Shown here piece after piece: positions 15,693-24,588 of a DNA stretch of 29,371 bases; the first letter of the stretch is position 1; each line of letters begins with the position of its first letter. The position numbers were made by a program, and so were the translations under genes. Below the pieces are notes generated by a model. The model ran no database searches. It worked only from the letters and a program-made list of their open reading frames with translations, and was not told where the DNA came from. Origin of the DNA: CAYXVU01 sp964468725 (GTDB lineage: Bacteria > Acidobacteriota > Blastocatellia > UBA7656); assembly GCA_964468725.1 (NCBI GenBank), contig CAYXVU010000056.1, positions 1-29,371 on the forward strand. Reading direction: 5' to 3'.

Positions 15693-17555
15693 ATGTGTGG
15701 AATCGTTGGTTATGTTGGCGACAAACAGGTCGTAGGCGTGATTCTCGATGGGCTGAAGAAGCTCGAATATCGCGGCTACGATTCGGCAGGCATCGCCGTA
15801 GTTGACGAGCAGGGCGAACTCTCGATTCGTCGCGCCTCCGGCAAGCTGCGAAATCTGGAAGACACGATTCGCCTGAAACCGCTCGACGGAACCTACGGCA
15901 TCGGGCACACCCGCTGGGCGACGCACGGGCGACCGACGGAAGAAAACGCGCACCCGCACCGCGATTGCTCGGGGCGTGTCGTCGTCGTGCATAACGGCAT
16001 CATCGAAAACTTCCTCACGCTGAAGCAAAGGCTGCTGGCCGAAGGCCATACCTTCGTCACCGACACCGATACCGAAGTCATTGCCCACTTGATCGAAAAG
16101 TATCTCAACGAAGGCGCGGCCAACCTTGAAGCCGCCGTCGCCCACATGCTGACGAACGTACGCGGCATCTACGCGTTGGCGATTATGTCATCCGATGAGC
16201 CGGAAAAGATCGTCGCCGTTCGGCAAGGGCCGCCCATCGTCATCGGACTTGGACAGAATGAATACTTCGTCGCCTCTGACATTCCCCCCGTACTCAATCA
16301 CACGCGCGATGTCTTCTTCCTGAGCGATGGCGAACTGGCGGTGCTGACACGTGATGGGGTAACGGTGACGGACTTCGACGGTAACACGGTCGCGCCGAAA
16401 GTGCAGCGCATCACGTGGGACCCGATTATGGCGGAAAAAGGCGGTTACAAGCATTACATGCTCAAAGAGATTTATGAGCAACCGCGCGCCATCCGCGACA
16501 CCATTTTAGGCCGCATCTCGCAAGCCACTGGGCGGGTTTATCTGGACGAGATGGAGATCACCGAAGCCGATTTCAAACGCTTCAGCGCCATCAAAATCGT
16601 CGCCTGCGGAACCAGCTTGCACGCCGCCATGGCGGGCAAATACATGATCGAAGAGATTGCCCGCCTCCCGGTTGAAATTGATTACGCTTCGGAGTTTCGC
16701 TATCGCAGCCCGATACTTGACGACAAGACCTTAGTGGTCGCCATTTCGCAATCGGGCGAAACGGCGGACACCATCGCGGCGGTGCGCGAGTCGCGCGATG
16801 CGGGGGCAAAGGTCTTAGCCATCTGCAATGTTCACGGCTCCATGATTACCCGCGAATCGCACGGCACGATATTGACCCATGCGGGGCCGGAGATTGGCGT
16901 CGCCTCTACCAAAGCCTTCACCAGCCAAATGACCGTGCTCTACTTGTTGGCGCTCTATTTGGGGCAGCAACGCGGCAAGCTCTTCGATGAAGAATCGCTT
17001 TCTCACGTGCAGGCGCTCAACGCTCTGCCGGTGAAGATGGAAACCCTATTGGGGTGCGACGATCAAATGGAGAAGCTGGCGCGCGAATTTCATCGAGCGC
17101 AAGATTTTCTCTATCTCGGACGCGGTATCAACTTCCCCATCGCGCTCGAAGGGGCATTGAAGTTGAAAGAGATATCCTATATTCACGCCGAAGGCTATCC
17201 GGCGGGCGAGATGAAGCACGGCCCCAATGCCTTGATTGATGAAGACCTGCCGGTCGTCGTCATTGCCACACTCGACGAAAAGAGCGAAGCCTCGCGGCTG
17301 CGCTATGAAAAGACGCTCTCGAATATGGTTGAAGTGAAAGCGCGCGATGGCAAAGTGATCGCCGTCATCAGTGAAGGCGACAGCGAAGCGCGACAGATCG
17401 CCGATCAAGTGATCGAAATTCCGCAGGCGAGCGATCTGCTCTCGCCCATTCTCTCCGTTGTGCCGTTGCAACTATTGGCCTATCACATCGGCGTGCGGCG
17501 CGGCTGTGACGTAGATCAGCCGCGCAATCTAGCGAAATCCGTGACGGTCGAATAA
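15693..17555 (+). CDS. glmS: Glutamine-fructose-6-phosphate aminotransferase (isomerizing)
   Basis: GlmS converts fructose-6-phosphate and glutamine to glucosamine-6-phosphate and is the committed step to UDP-GlcNAc. It has 620 residues. The N-terminal class-II amidotransferase domain starts MCGIVGYVG, with Cys2 as nucleophile after Met removal, and has the LEYRGYDSAGIAV and HTRWATHGRPTEENAHPH motifs. Two SIS sugar-isomerase domains follow (CGTSLHAAMAG and SQSGETADT; then YLGRGINFPIALEGALKLKE). The enzyme ends in the typical DQPRNLAKSVTVE. An AAGAAGG site precedes the start. The 27-bp gap to glmU leaves no room for a glmS ribozyme, so that mode of control is absent here. A strong terminator follows. 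Confidence 0.97.
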   Translation: MCGIVGYVGDKQVVGVILDGLKKLEYRGYDSAGIAVVDEQGELSIRRASGKLRNLEDTIRLKPLDGTYGIGHTRWATHGRPTEENAHPHRDCSGRVVVVHNGIIENFLTLKQRLLAEGHTFVTDTDTEVIAHLIEKYLNEGAANLEAAVAHMLTNVRGIYALAIMSSDEPEKIVAVRQGPPIVIGLGQNEYFVASDIPPVLNHTRDVFFLSDGELAVLTRDGVTVTDFDGNTVAPKVQRITWDPIMAEKGGYKHYMLKEIYEQPRAIRDTILGRISQATGRVYLDEMEITEADFKRFSAIKIVACGTSLHAAMAGKYMIEEIARLPVEIDYASEFRYRSPILDDKTLVVAISQSGETADTIAAVRESRDAGAKVLAICNVHGSMITRESHGTILTHAGPEIGVASTKAFTSQMTVLYLLALYLGQQRGKLFDEESLSHVQALNALPVKMETLLGCDDQMEKLAREFHRAQDFLYLGRGINFPIALEGALKLKEISYIHAEGYPAGEMKHGPNALIDEDLPVVVIATLDEKSEASRLRYEKTLSNMVEVKARDGKVIAVISEGDSEARQIADQVIEIPQASDLLSPILSVVPLQLLAYHIGVRRGCDVDQPRNLAKSVTVE

Positions 17556-17571
17556 GCCCTCATCAGAATGA

Positions 17572-17616
17572 AAAAGGGAGAGCGCCGAAGGTGCTGCCTT
17601 CCTCGCTCTCCCTTTT
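17572..17616. terminator. Bidirectional terminator between glmS and the giant secreted protein gene
   Basis: AAAAGGGAGAGCG (17572-17584) pairs perfectly over 13 bp with CGCTCTCCCTTTT (17604-17616). The 19-base apex itself holds a small GAAGG/CCTTC hairpin. The plus-strand side ends in T-rich CTCTCTTCC and the minus-strand side in a T5 run, so it suits both convergent genes. Confidence 0.85.
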
Positions 17617-17633
17617 CTCTCTTCCCTTATCGG

Positions 17634-20600
17634 TTAGGGAATAATGGTGATTCGCAGGGTCGCCGATGTTACCTCTGCCGGAACCGCATCGGTCAGTTTC
17701 ACGGTGAAGGTAAAGGTGCCAAGCGCCGTCGGCGTTCCTGAAATGACCCCCGTCTCCGCGTTCAAGGTTAGTCCTGTTGGCAACGCGCCGCTGGCCAGCG
17801 TCCACATATAGGGTTGTCGGCCTCCATTGCCCACCAACTGGAAGGCGTAGGGGGTGTTGCGTTTGCCATTGGTCAAATCGCCTGCCGACGTAATTGTCAA
17901 CGCCCCGAGTTGGACGGTGATTGTCATCGTGTTGGAAATCGTGCTGAGAGGCTGCGTGTCTTTCAACTCCAAGGTGAAGTTGTACTGGCCATCAACCGTC
18001 GGCTTGCCGGAAATTACGCCTGTCGTGGCGTTGAGGGTCAGTCCGGGCGGCAACTCCCCGCTGTTGAGCGCCCAGGTATAGGGCGGGTCTCCGCCACTGC
18101 GCAGCAAGGTATACGAGTAGTTTGCTCCAGTGGTCGCGTTGGGCAGACTGTTAGGGCTGAGAATGACGAGCGGCCCCGGTGTGACAACGATATGCAACGG
18201 CTCTGAGACGACAAAGGTCGTTGTCGCATCCGTGAGCCGCACGGTGAAAGTGAAGGTGCCTACATCTGTCGGCGAGCCGCTGATCTGTCCGGCAGTCGGA
18301 TTCAACGATAGACCGGGCGGCAAGGCTCCGCTGTTCATACTCCAAACGCGCGGCGCGACGCCGCCCGTGAAGAGCAGTTGATGCAAATACTCTGCGCCCG
18401 TGCTGCCTGGGGTGAGATCGCCCGCGCTAAAGATTCTGAGCGGCGGAATGTCAGGATTGATGCTCAAGGTAATCGGCGCGGTCGCCGTTGCGCTCACCGA
18501 ATCGGTGACCCGCACAGTGAAGGTGAATTCGCCAAATACCGAGGGCGTGCCGGAAAGCAGACCTGAAGCATTGAGCGATAAGCCCTGCGGCACATTGCCC
18601 GAAGCAATCGTCCAGGCGTAGGGCGGGCGTCCATCGGCAGCCGTGAACTGATGGCTGTAGGGTTGCCCTTTGGTTCCGCGCGCGAGATTGGTCGAGGTAA
18701 CGCTCAGCACGCGATTCTGCGTGCTGAAGGTGCGTTGTCCAATGATCGTGGCATTTTCAGCCAGATCGAGCAAGCGCACGGCCAGCGTGTGCGACCCATT
18801 GGCCAGCCTCGTCGCATCGAAGGTGAAGGTGTAACCGGAGGTGCGCGCATTCGGGAAGGTTGCCCACAAGGCTTCGATGTCGGGCCGCGCGCCGCCATAA
18901 ACCGCATCGGCGACCTTCACCCCGTCAACCAGAACTTCGATACGGGTGATGCCTACGTTATCGAGCGCCCATCCGCTTCCTGAACCCGTGAGGGTAAAGG
19001 TTGTGCCTTGATCTGGCGTTTCCAACACGCCGAAGGGTGCAAGCCGATCTGCTGGTCTGACGATAATGGCCAACGTGCGCGAGACGGTTTGCTGCGCCGA
19101 GTCGGTGACGGCGACGGTGAATACGTTATTGCCTGCCGTCAGCGGCGTGCCGGAGATGCGCCCGTCGGCGGAGAGTTGCAGTCCCGCTCCCAGACTGCCG
19201 CTCGCTACCGCCCAGGTGTATGGCTGCACGCCGCCGGTCGCTTGCAGTTGTTGGACGTAGGGTCGCTCAGCGCTGGTTTCAGGCAAGCTCACGGTTTGAA
19301 TGGCCAGCGGCGGCGGCGGCGCAATGATATTGAGGATGAACGGTCTGGTCGTCAGCGTGCCGAGCGCATCGGTCAGGCGAACGACGAAAGCGGTTGCGCC
19401 CAGCAGGTTCGATCTGCCGGAAATCAGTCCGGTTTCGCTCAGAGTCATTCCAACAGGCAACGTACCACTCTCAAGCGTCCAGCGATACGGAGGCGCGCCG
19501 CCCCCGGCTTCGAGTTGAAAGCGATAATTGACTCCTTGCGTCGCATTGGCCAGCGTCTCCGTGCGAATGGACAGAGGAGGAGGAGGAGGACCGACTTCGA
19601 TGACGAAGGGGCGTGCGGCGAGTTTGCCAGTGGCATCTTTAGCACGAATCGTGAAGTTGAAGACCCCTTGCGCGGTCGGCGTGCCCGAAAGCAATCCCTC
19701 TGAAGCCAGAGTGATGCCATCGGGAAGAATACCGAATTTCGGTTTGTTCTTCCGAATCCATTTATAGGGAGCCGTTCCGGCTGTGGCTTGCAACTCGACG
19801 CGATAGGGAAGGCCGACGGCTGCAACCGGCAAATTAGCGGGCGTGAGAATGGTAAATTGCGGCGCGGGATCAATTTCGATGCTGAGTTGCTTGTTGGCTG
19901 TCTGTCCGCTTTGATCGGTGATTCTCAAGTCGAAAGTGAAATCGCCCTGCGTCGTTGGCCGACCTTCGATGCGACCGGCATCATTCATCGTCAGACCATC
20001 GGGCAATCTGCCCGCCGTCAGTTCCCAACGATAAGGCTGTGTGCCGCCTGCGGCCTGTAGGTTCTGCACATAGTCCTGTCCGACAACGCCATCGGGCAAA
20101 GAGGCGGTTTCGACATTGAGAACCAATGCTGGCGGATTGATGGCCAGCGACAGGCTCGCGGTCACAGCAGCGCCCGAAGCATCCGCTAATCGGAGGGTGA
20201 AGGTTCCGCTTCCAGCTCTCTCCGGAATACCGGAGATGACGCCGGAGGGACTGAGTTGCAACCCTTCCGGCAAACTGCCAGCGTGTAGGAACCACGAGTA
20301 GGGCGTCTGCCCGCCGGTCGCGCCGAGTTGCTGGCTGTAGGTGGTGCCGACCGAACCGCGCGGCAGTTGTGCCGTTGTAATCGTGAGCGGCGCGACTGGT
20401 TTGATGATGATGGTCAAGGCGCGCGTGGCGCTGCTCGTTGTAGCATCAATGACGCGGAGGACGAAATTGAAGGTTCCGGCGGCGGTTGGCGTTCCGGCCA
20501 GCGTGCCCGCTTGCGAGAGGGTGAGTCCGGGCGGCAGCGTGCCGCTGTCGTGCGACCAAGCATACGGCGAGGTTCCGCCTGTGGCCAGCAGCGTGCGGCT

Positions 20601-20651
20601 ATAGGGGACTCCGACGGTCGCATCGGGGAAGTCCGACGTGGCAACCGCAAG
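17634..20651 (-). repeat. Ten degenerate tandem He_PIG Ig-like repeats
   Basis: Ten units of roughly 85-92 codons each encode the same fold, with conserved GG-x-PY-x-W, LP-x-GL-x-L and SG-x-P segments. A non-homologous Ig-like module of about 110 codons interrupts them after unit six. Nucleotide identity between units is low, so they are old duplications and not a recent expansion. The boundary near 20651 is approximate. Confidence 0.8.
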
Positions 20652-22277
20652 CGATGTGGAAACCGATGGCGTTACGATTTGCGTGTCGGGAGAATTGGCC
20701 GAACGCCCCGTGAGGTTGAAAGCATAGACGCGATACGCATAGACGGTATTCGGCAAGGCTGCGGCATCGGTAAAGCGCGAGATATTAGCCGGAACGACCG
20801 AAAGCGGCGCAAATTCTGCGCTCGCTCCGCCGCGCCGTTCGATCTGAAAGCCGTCTTCGGAGGTCGAATTGTCTTGCCAGACCAGATTGACTTGCGTAGG
20901 GGAGGCCGCCGCCGCGACCAGTCCGGTTGGCGCATTCGGCACTTGCTGCGGCACTTCATTGGTCCAGCCGATCTGTGCAACCGTGAACGAACACAAAGAG
21001 AGTTCATTGACCCGCATCATGCAGGGGATAGAGTTGGCGTTACAGGCGACATCCTGACAGTTGGCATTGACGGCTTGCGGGCGCACGGCGGGTACACAGG
21101 TACAGCTACAGGTTTGAAAACCCGGCGCAAAATACTCATCGCAAGCGTGAAAGATATGCCCGGTTTCGTGAATAAAGAGGCGGAAGAAATCCCAACCAAA
21201 GCTGCGATAAAGCAACAAGGTGTGCGGGCCACCCAGATAAGCCCACGACGCGCGTCCGTCACGAAACGAAGTATTGGTCGGCGGCGGGTTGTAACAGACA
21301 AAAGCGGAGTAGGCCCAATCGCTTCCCATCTCTGCGCGCAGGCTCTGATTGTAGGCGGCGACTTTACTGAAGACATCACCCTCTGTCAGCCCGATGTTAT
21401 TCATCGCCGCATCAACAAAGAGATTGGCAACGCGGGCTTCGTACAAGATTGGCTCATAACCGATCTGGCAAGCCGGATTATCGGCAGTAAAAAACTTGAA
21501 GGTGAAGCGCAGGGGGCGTGCCAAGTTGAAGGCGCGCGATTGATCCGCCCACCAATTGGCGGCGTTGACAATCTGATCAATGACCGATTGTTGATCGGCG
21601 GCTGTCCAGTTATAGGTATTGAGGTCACGCGTTCCGTTGCTCTCCAATAAAAAGACGGCCAGCGCAACCGTGCCGTCCATCACATCCGAGCCGCCTAAAA
21701 ACTGCGGGCTGAGAGTGGCCTGCGACTCGAGCGTGGCGAGGGATTTTTCAGCGCCCAGCAATTGCAAGTTGCGGATGTAATCGGAGCGGTTGATCTGCGG
21801 TTGCGGAGCCGAGCAATCGCGCACCGGCTGACGGTCGTCGCCGCGCTGTCGTGCGCTTTGAAATTCGGCCTTCATCTGCCGCACGCTCTGCCCGGAGACG
21901 ATGCCATTAAAGACCTTGATGGCGAATTGGGTATCGCGGTCATTGAAGCGTCTCGGAATGGAGCGTAGGGGGGTGCGATGAAGCGAGCGAATCCCCTGTT
22001 TGCCGACGATCTTTTCACCCACTTCCGGGCTGATCCAGCCGAGCAAAGCGTGCGGCGGCAAGGTGATGGCAACATCGCCACCCGCCGCGAGAATGAAGGC
22101 ACGCGCCTGATTGAGTTCTTCGAGTGAATCGGCGTCTACAAGGACGAGGGTATAGCCATTCGCCCACGCGAAGTCCGCAGTTGGGGTGGCGAAAGTCTGG
22201 CTAGGGGTATGAGCGGACGCGGTAGCAAACAACCATAGCGACACGACGGCGCATAAGAGAAACGCCCGACAAGTCAT
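17634..22277 (-). CDS. Giant secreted metzincin-like protease with fibronectin III and ten He_PIG repeats
   Basis: This protein has 1547 residues. Signal peptide 1-22 is followed by a propeptide-like region (about 40-105) and a predicted metallopeptidase domain (about 190-445) with the zinc motif H370-E-T-G-H374 and D380-E-Y. HExxHxxxxxD fits the metzincin spacing, but the usual glycine is His377. A Met-turn candidate (CMMRV, 419-423) and many cysteines (379-429) suggest disulfides. Then come a fibronectin-III domain (about 447-537) and six putative-Ig He_PIG repeats of about 88 residues, each with 'GG..PY.W....G.LP.GL.L...G..SG.P...G...F.....D'. One different Ig-like module (about 1080-1190) and four more He_PIG repeats reach the C-terminus. 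No sorting signal or anchor is visible. AAGAGGT precedes ATG 22277. Secreted substrate binding plus proteolysis is the likely role. Confidence 0.85.
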   Translation of the reverse strand: MTCRAFLLCAVVSLWLFATASAHTPSQTFATPTADFAWANGYTLVLVDADSLEELNQARAFILAAGGDVAITLPPHALLGWISPEVGEKIVGKQGIRSLHRTPLRSIPRRFNDRDTQFAIKVFNGIVSGQSVRQMKAEFQSARQRGDDRQPVRDCSAPQPQINRSDYIRNLQLLGAEKSLATLESQATLSPQFLGGSDVMDGTVALAVFLLESNGTRDLNTYNWTAADQQSVIDQIVNAANWWADQSRAFNLARPLRFTFKFFTADNPACQIGYEPILYEARVANLFVDAAMNNIGLTEGDVFSKVAAYNQSLRAEMGSDWAYSAFVCYNPPPTNTSFRDGRASWAYLGGPHTLLLYRSFGWDFFRLFIHETGHIFHACDEYFAPGFQTCSCTCVPAVRPQAVNANCQDVACNANSIPCMMRVNELSLCSFTVAQIGWTNEVPQQVPNAPTGLVAAAASPTQVNLVWQDNSTSEDGFQIERRGGASAEFAPLSVVPANISRFTDAAALPNTVYAYRVYAFNLTGRSANSPDTQIVTPSVSTSLAVATSDFPDATVGVPYSRTLLATGGTSPYAWSHDSGTLPPGLTLSQAGTLAGTPTAAGTFNFVLRVIDATTSSATRALTIIIKPVAPLTITTAQLPRGSVGTTYSQQLGATGGQTPYSWFLHAGSLPEGLQLSPSGVISGIPERAGSGTFTLRLADASGAAVTASLSLAINPPALVLNVETASLPDGVVGQDYVQNLQAAGGTQPYRWELTAGRLPDGLTMNDAGRIEGRPTTQGDFTFDLRITDQSGQTANKQLSIEIDPAPQFTILTPANLPVAAVGLPYRVELQATAGTAPYKWIRKNKPKFGILPDGITLASEGLLSGTPTAQGVFNFTIRAKDATGKLAARPFVIEVGPPPPPLSIRTETLANATQGVNYRFQLEAGGGAPPYRWTLESGTLPVGMTLSETGLISGRSNLLGATAFVVRLTDALGTLTTRPFILNIIAPPPPLAIQTVSLPETSAERPYVQQLQATGGVQPYTWAVASGSLGAGLQLSADGRISGTPLTAGNNVFTVAVTDSAQQTVSRTLAIIVRPADRLAPFGVLETPDQGTTFTLTGSGSGWALDNVGITRIEVLVDGVKVADAVYGGARPDIEALWATFPNARTSGYTFTFDATRLANGSHTLAVRLLDLAENATIIGQRTFSTQNRVLSVTSTNLARGTKGQPYSHQFTAADGRPPYAWTIASGNVPQGLSLNASGLLSGTPSVFGEFTFTVRVTDSVSATATAPITLSINPDIPPLRIFSAGDLTPGSTGAEYLHQLLFTGGVAPRVWSMNSGALPPGLSLNPTAGQISGSPTDVGTFTFTVRLTDATTTFVVSEPLHIVVTPGPLVILSPNSLPNATTGANYSYTLLRSGGDPPYTWALNSGELPPGLTLNATTGVISGKPTVDGQYNFTLELKDTQPLSTISNTMTITVQLGALTITSAGDLTNGKRNTPYAFQLVGNGGRQPYMWTLASGALPTGLTLNAETGVISGTPTALGTFTFTVKLTDAVPAEVTSATLRITIIP

Positions 22278-22344
22278 GCAAACCTCTTGCTGCTCAGACC
22301 TCATCAGTCAGGGAGAACCGGTAGCGACTGCGAGGGGCCATAAA

Positions 22345-22356
22345 CGCATTAATGCG
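22345..22356. promoter_or_regulatory. 12-bp perfect palindrome in the giant gene's leader
   Basis: CGCATTAATGCG is a perfect palindrome flanked by CGAGG (22331-22335) and CCTCG (22359-22363). It lies in the predicted 5' untranslated region of the giant secreted protein. It could be an operator or an RNA hairpin; no known regulator is assigned. Confidence 0.35.
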
Positions 22357-22451
22357 CGCCTCGGATTGATGATGCAACCAAAGGCTTGGAGATATAAAGC
22401 GGTGAGCGCAATCCTGCGGCGCTACCCATAAAAACTCGATACAGGTGGGCG

Positions 22452-22480
22452 AGTATATACCATCGGGTCAAGCAGTTCAA
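22452..22480 (-). promoter_or_regulatory. Sigma70-type promoter for the giant secreted protein
   Basis: On the minus strand, TTGAAC (22475-22480), a 17-bp spacer and TATACT (22452-22457) form a good promoter. The start would be near 22445, leaving a leader of roughly 165 bases before the ATG at 22277. Confidence 0.6.
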
Positions 22481-22525
22481 GCTGAGTGCTGACAACGTTT
22501 GTCCGGCGGTGGAAAGAAAAAGTTT

Positions 22526-22555
22526 TTGACACTAAAAGGCTTCATTTGGTACAGT
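22526..22555 (+). promoter_or_regulatory. Sigma70-type promoter for speA
   Basis: Consensus TTGACA (22526-22531), an 18-bp spacer and TACAGT (22550-22555) give a transcript start near 22562 and a leader of about 64 bases. The divergent 348-bp gap between the two genes thus holds two promoters and otherwise shows only the palindrome and a small leader hairpin. Confidence 0.6.
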
Positions 22556-22568
22556 CACTCGCTTATGC

Positions 22569-22587
22569 GAGAACGCTGTAGGTTCTC
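22569..22587 (+). other. Small hairpin in the speA leader
   Basis: GAGAAC (22569-22574) and GTTCTC (22582-22587) pair around a 7-base loop just after the predicted transcription start. It may stabilise the mRNA or act in control; the evidence is only the inverted repeat. Confidence 0.25.
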
Positions 22588-22625
22588 TGTTGCAGTCTTG
22601 TACATCCTGCGGAGAAGGTCATTAG

Positions 22626-24524
22626 ATGAAAAACTTCACACTGGAAGAGGTCGTTGAGACCTATGGTGTGGCAAACTGGGGAGCAGGATACTTTGAGGTC
22701 AACCGAAAAGGACACCTAGCCGTACGCCCTGCCGAGGGCGATCCTCGATCTGTAGATATAAAAGAACTCATAGATGATCTGGTTGAGCAACGCAAACTAC
22801 AGCTTCCCATCCTGCTTCGGTTCCCGCAAATTCTGACCAGTCAGCTCAAAAAACTGCACCGCTCTTTTCAAGAGGCGACGCGCGAATTCACTTACACGGG
22901 CGGCCACTTTCCGGTCTTTCCGATGAAGGTCAATCCGCGCCGCGAGGTGGTCGAAGAGTTTTTACGCGAAGGCAGCAAATATAATTTCGGAGTCGAATGC
23001 GGGTCGAAAGCCGAGTTGTATGCCGCGCTCTCGCTCGATCAAGCGCCCGACTCTCTGCTCATATGCAACGGCTTCAAAGATGATGCCTTCATCAAGTTGG
23101 CCATGATGGGCACGAGCATCGGCAAACGCGTGGTCATCGTTGTGGAAAAGCTTAATGAACTCAAGATGGTCATTCGCCGCGCGCAAAATACCGGCGTGCG
23201 CCCGATGATCGGCATCCGCGCCAAGCTCTATTCCAAAGGGTCTGGCAAGTGGGCTTCGTCCGGGGGCGAGTCGGCGAAGTTCGGGCTGACCCCTTCGGAG
23301 ATGCTCGAATGCATTCGCCTGCTCAGCGAAGCCGGAATGACCGATCTGCTCAAGCTCTTGCACTTTCATATCGGTTCGCAGATTACGGACATTAAGCGCG
23401 TCAAAAATGCGATGAAAGAGGCGGCGCGCGTCTATGCCAAGATTCGCCAATTGCATATTGACGTTGAATACCTCGACATCGGCGGCGGCATGGGGGTGGA
23501 TTATGACGGCTCGAAGACGACCTTCGAATCGAGCGTCAATTACACCACTCAAGAGTTTGCCAACGATGTCGTCTACACCATCAAGTCGGTGTGCGAAGAT
23601 GAAAACGTTCCCGAACCGAATCTGGTGACCGAGTCAGGTCGCGTGATGTCGGCTTATCACGCTGTCTTTGTCACGTCGATCCGTGACGAGATTGAGACTT
23701 TTGCTGACGATCACCCGGAAGTTTCGGTGACCGATGACGACCCGCAAGTGGTCACCGAACTCAAAGCGCTCTACGACGATATCAGCGTGAAAAATTACCG
23801 CGAGTATTATCACGATGCGCTCGATCACAAAGATGAATTGCACACCCAATTCAATCTCGGACTGATCGGCCTCGAAGAACGCGCCAAAGGCGAAGTGCTC
23901 TTTTGGCAAGTCTGCGAGCGCGCCTCGAAGTTTGCCCAAGGCGCGAAGGTGAACGAAGAAGAGTTCGACGGGTTGAAGAAGATTTTGGCGTCGAAGTACC
24001 TGTGCAACTTTTCGGTCTTTCGCTCGGCGCCCGACCATTGGGCGATTGATCAACTCTTCCCCATCATGCCCATTCATCGCCTCAACGAGCCGCCTTCGGA
24101 TTACGCCACCTTCGTGGATATCACCTGCGATTCCGATGGCCACATTGATAAATTCGTTGACCTCAAAGACGTGAAAGAGGTGCTGGAGTTGCATCCCTTC
24201 ACGGGCGAACCCTATTACATCGCCATCTTTCTGGTCGGCGCCTATCAGGAAGTGATGGGCAGCTATCACAATCTCTTCGGTCAGCCCAATGAAGCGCATG
24301 TCATCATTGATACGGAAGGCCGCTATCACATAAAAAAGATTGTGCCCGGGGCGCGAGTTGGCGATATGCTGAGCTTTGCGCGGTACGATAAGGGGCAAGC
24401 ATGGGAGAATTTCCGACGGCTGATGAAAGAGCGCGTCTCCGTTGGAGCCGTGACGGAGGGTGACGCTGAGGAGATGATTCGTCAGTATGAGAGCGATCTG
24501 AGCCGCTACACCTATCTCGAATAA
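22626..24524 (+). CDS. speA: Biosynthetic arginine decarboxylase
   Basis: This PLP-dependent cytoplasmic enzyme converts arginine to agmatine, the first step of the agmatine route to putrescine and higher polyamines. It has 632 residues, the typical SpeA length. It belongs to the alanine-racemase-fold (group IV) decarboxylases. The start region ETYGVANWGAGYFEVN is characteristic, PLP lysine K101 sits in FPMKVNPR, and HFHIGSQITDIKRVK and LDIGGGMGVDYDGS form the PLP/phosphate-binding part. DITCDSDGHIDKF supplies the conserved active-site Cys-Asp. GGAGAAGG at 22611-22618 precedes the start. The gene is followed by a DHS-like gene, forming a polyamine operon. No agmatinase or agmatine deiminase gene is in the window, so the route beyond agmatine must be completed elsewhere. 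Confidence 0.96.
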   Translation: MKNFTLEEVVETYGVANWGAGYFEVNRKGHLAVRPAEGDPRSVDIKELIDDLVEQRKLQLPILLRFPQILTSQLKKLHRSFQEATREFTYTGGHFPVFPMKVNPRREVVEEFLREGSKYNFGVECGSKAELYAALSLDQAPDSLLICNGFKDDAFIKLAMMGTSIGKRVVIVVEKLNELKMVIRRAQNTGVRPMIGIRAKLYSKGSGKWASSGGESAKFGLTPSEMLECIRLLSEAGMTDLLKLLHFHIGSQITDIKRVKNAMKEAARVYAKIRQLHIDVEYLDIGGGMGVDYDGSKTTFESSVNYTTQEFANDVVYTIKSVCEDENVPEPNLVTESGRVMSAYHAVFVTSIRDEIETFADDHPEVSVTDDDPQVVTELKALYDDISVKNYREYYHDALDHKDELHTQFNLGLIGLEERAKGEVLFWQVCERASKFAQGAKVNEEEFDGLKKILASKYLCNFSVFRSAPDHWAIDQLFPIMPIHRLNEPPSDYATFVDITCDSDGHIDKFVDLKDVKEVLELHPFTGEPYYIAIFLVGAYQEVMGSYHNLFGQPNEAHVIIDTEGRYHIKKIVPGARVGDMLSFARYDKGQAWENFRRLMKERVSVGAVTEGDAEEMIRQYESDLSRYTYLE

Positions 24525-24588
24525 GGTGCAGCCCGCAGACGCTAAGCGGTTCGCAATCCATACAGAAGATCGAGGTATCAATACTGTG

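Noticed and set aside
20328..21650. 440-codon plus-strand open frame opposite the giant secreted protein gene
   Set aside because: It has no ribosome site and no recognisable domain, its composition is Arg/Gly-rich, and it lies exactly opposite well-conserved repeats. It is a shadow frame created by GC-biased codons.
22278..22315. CTGATGAG hammerhead-ribozyme-like core near the giant gene's start
   Set aside because: The second conserved core (CGAAA) and the flanking stems are missing, so the octamer is most likely chance.
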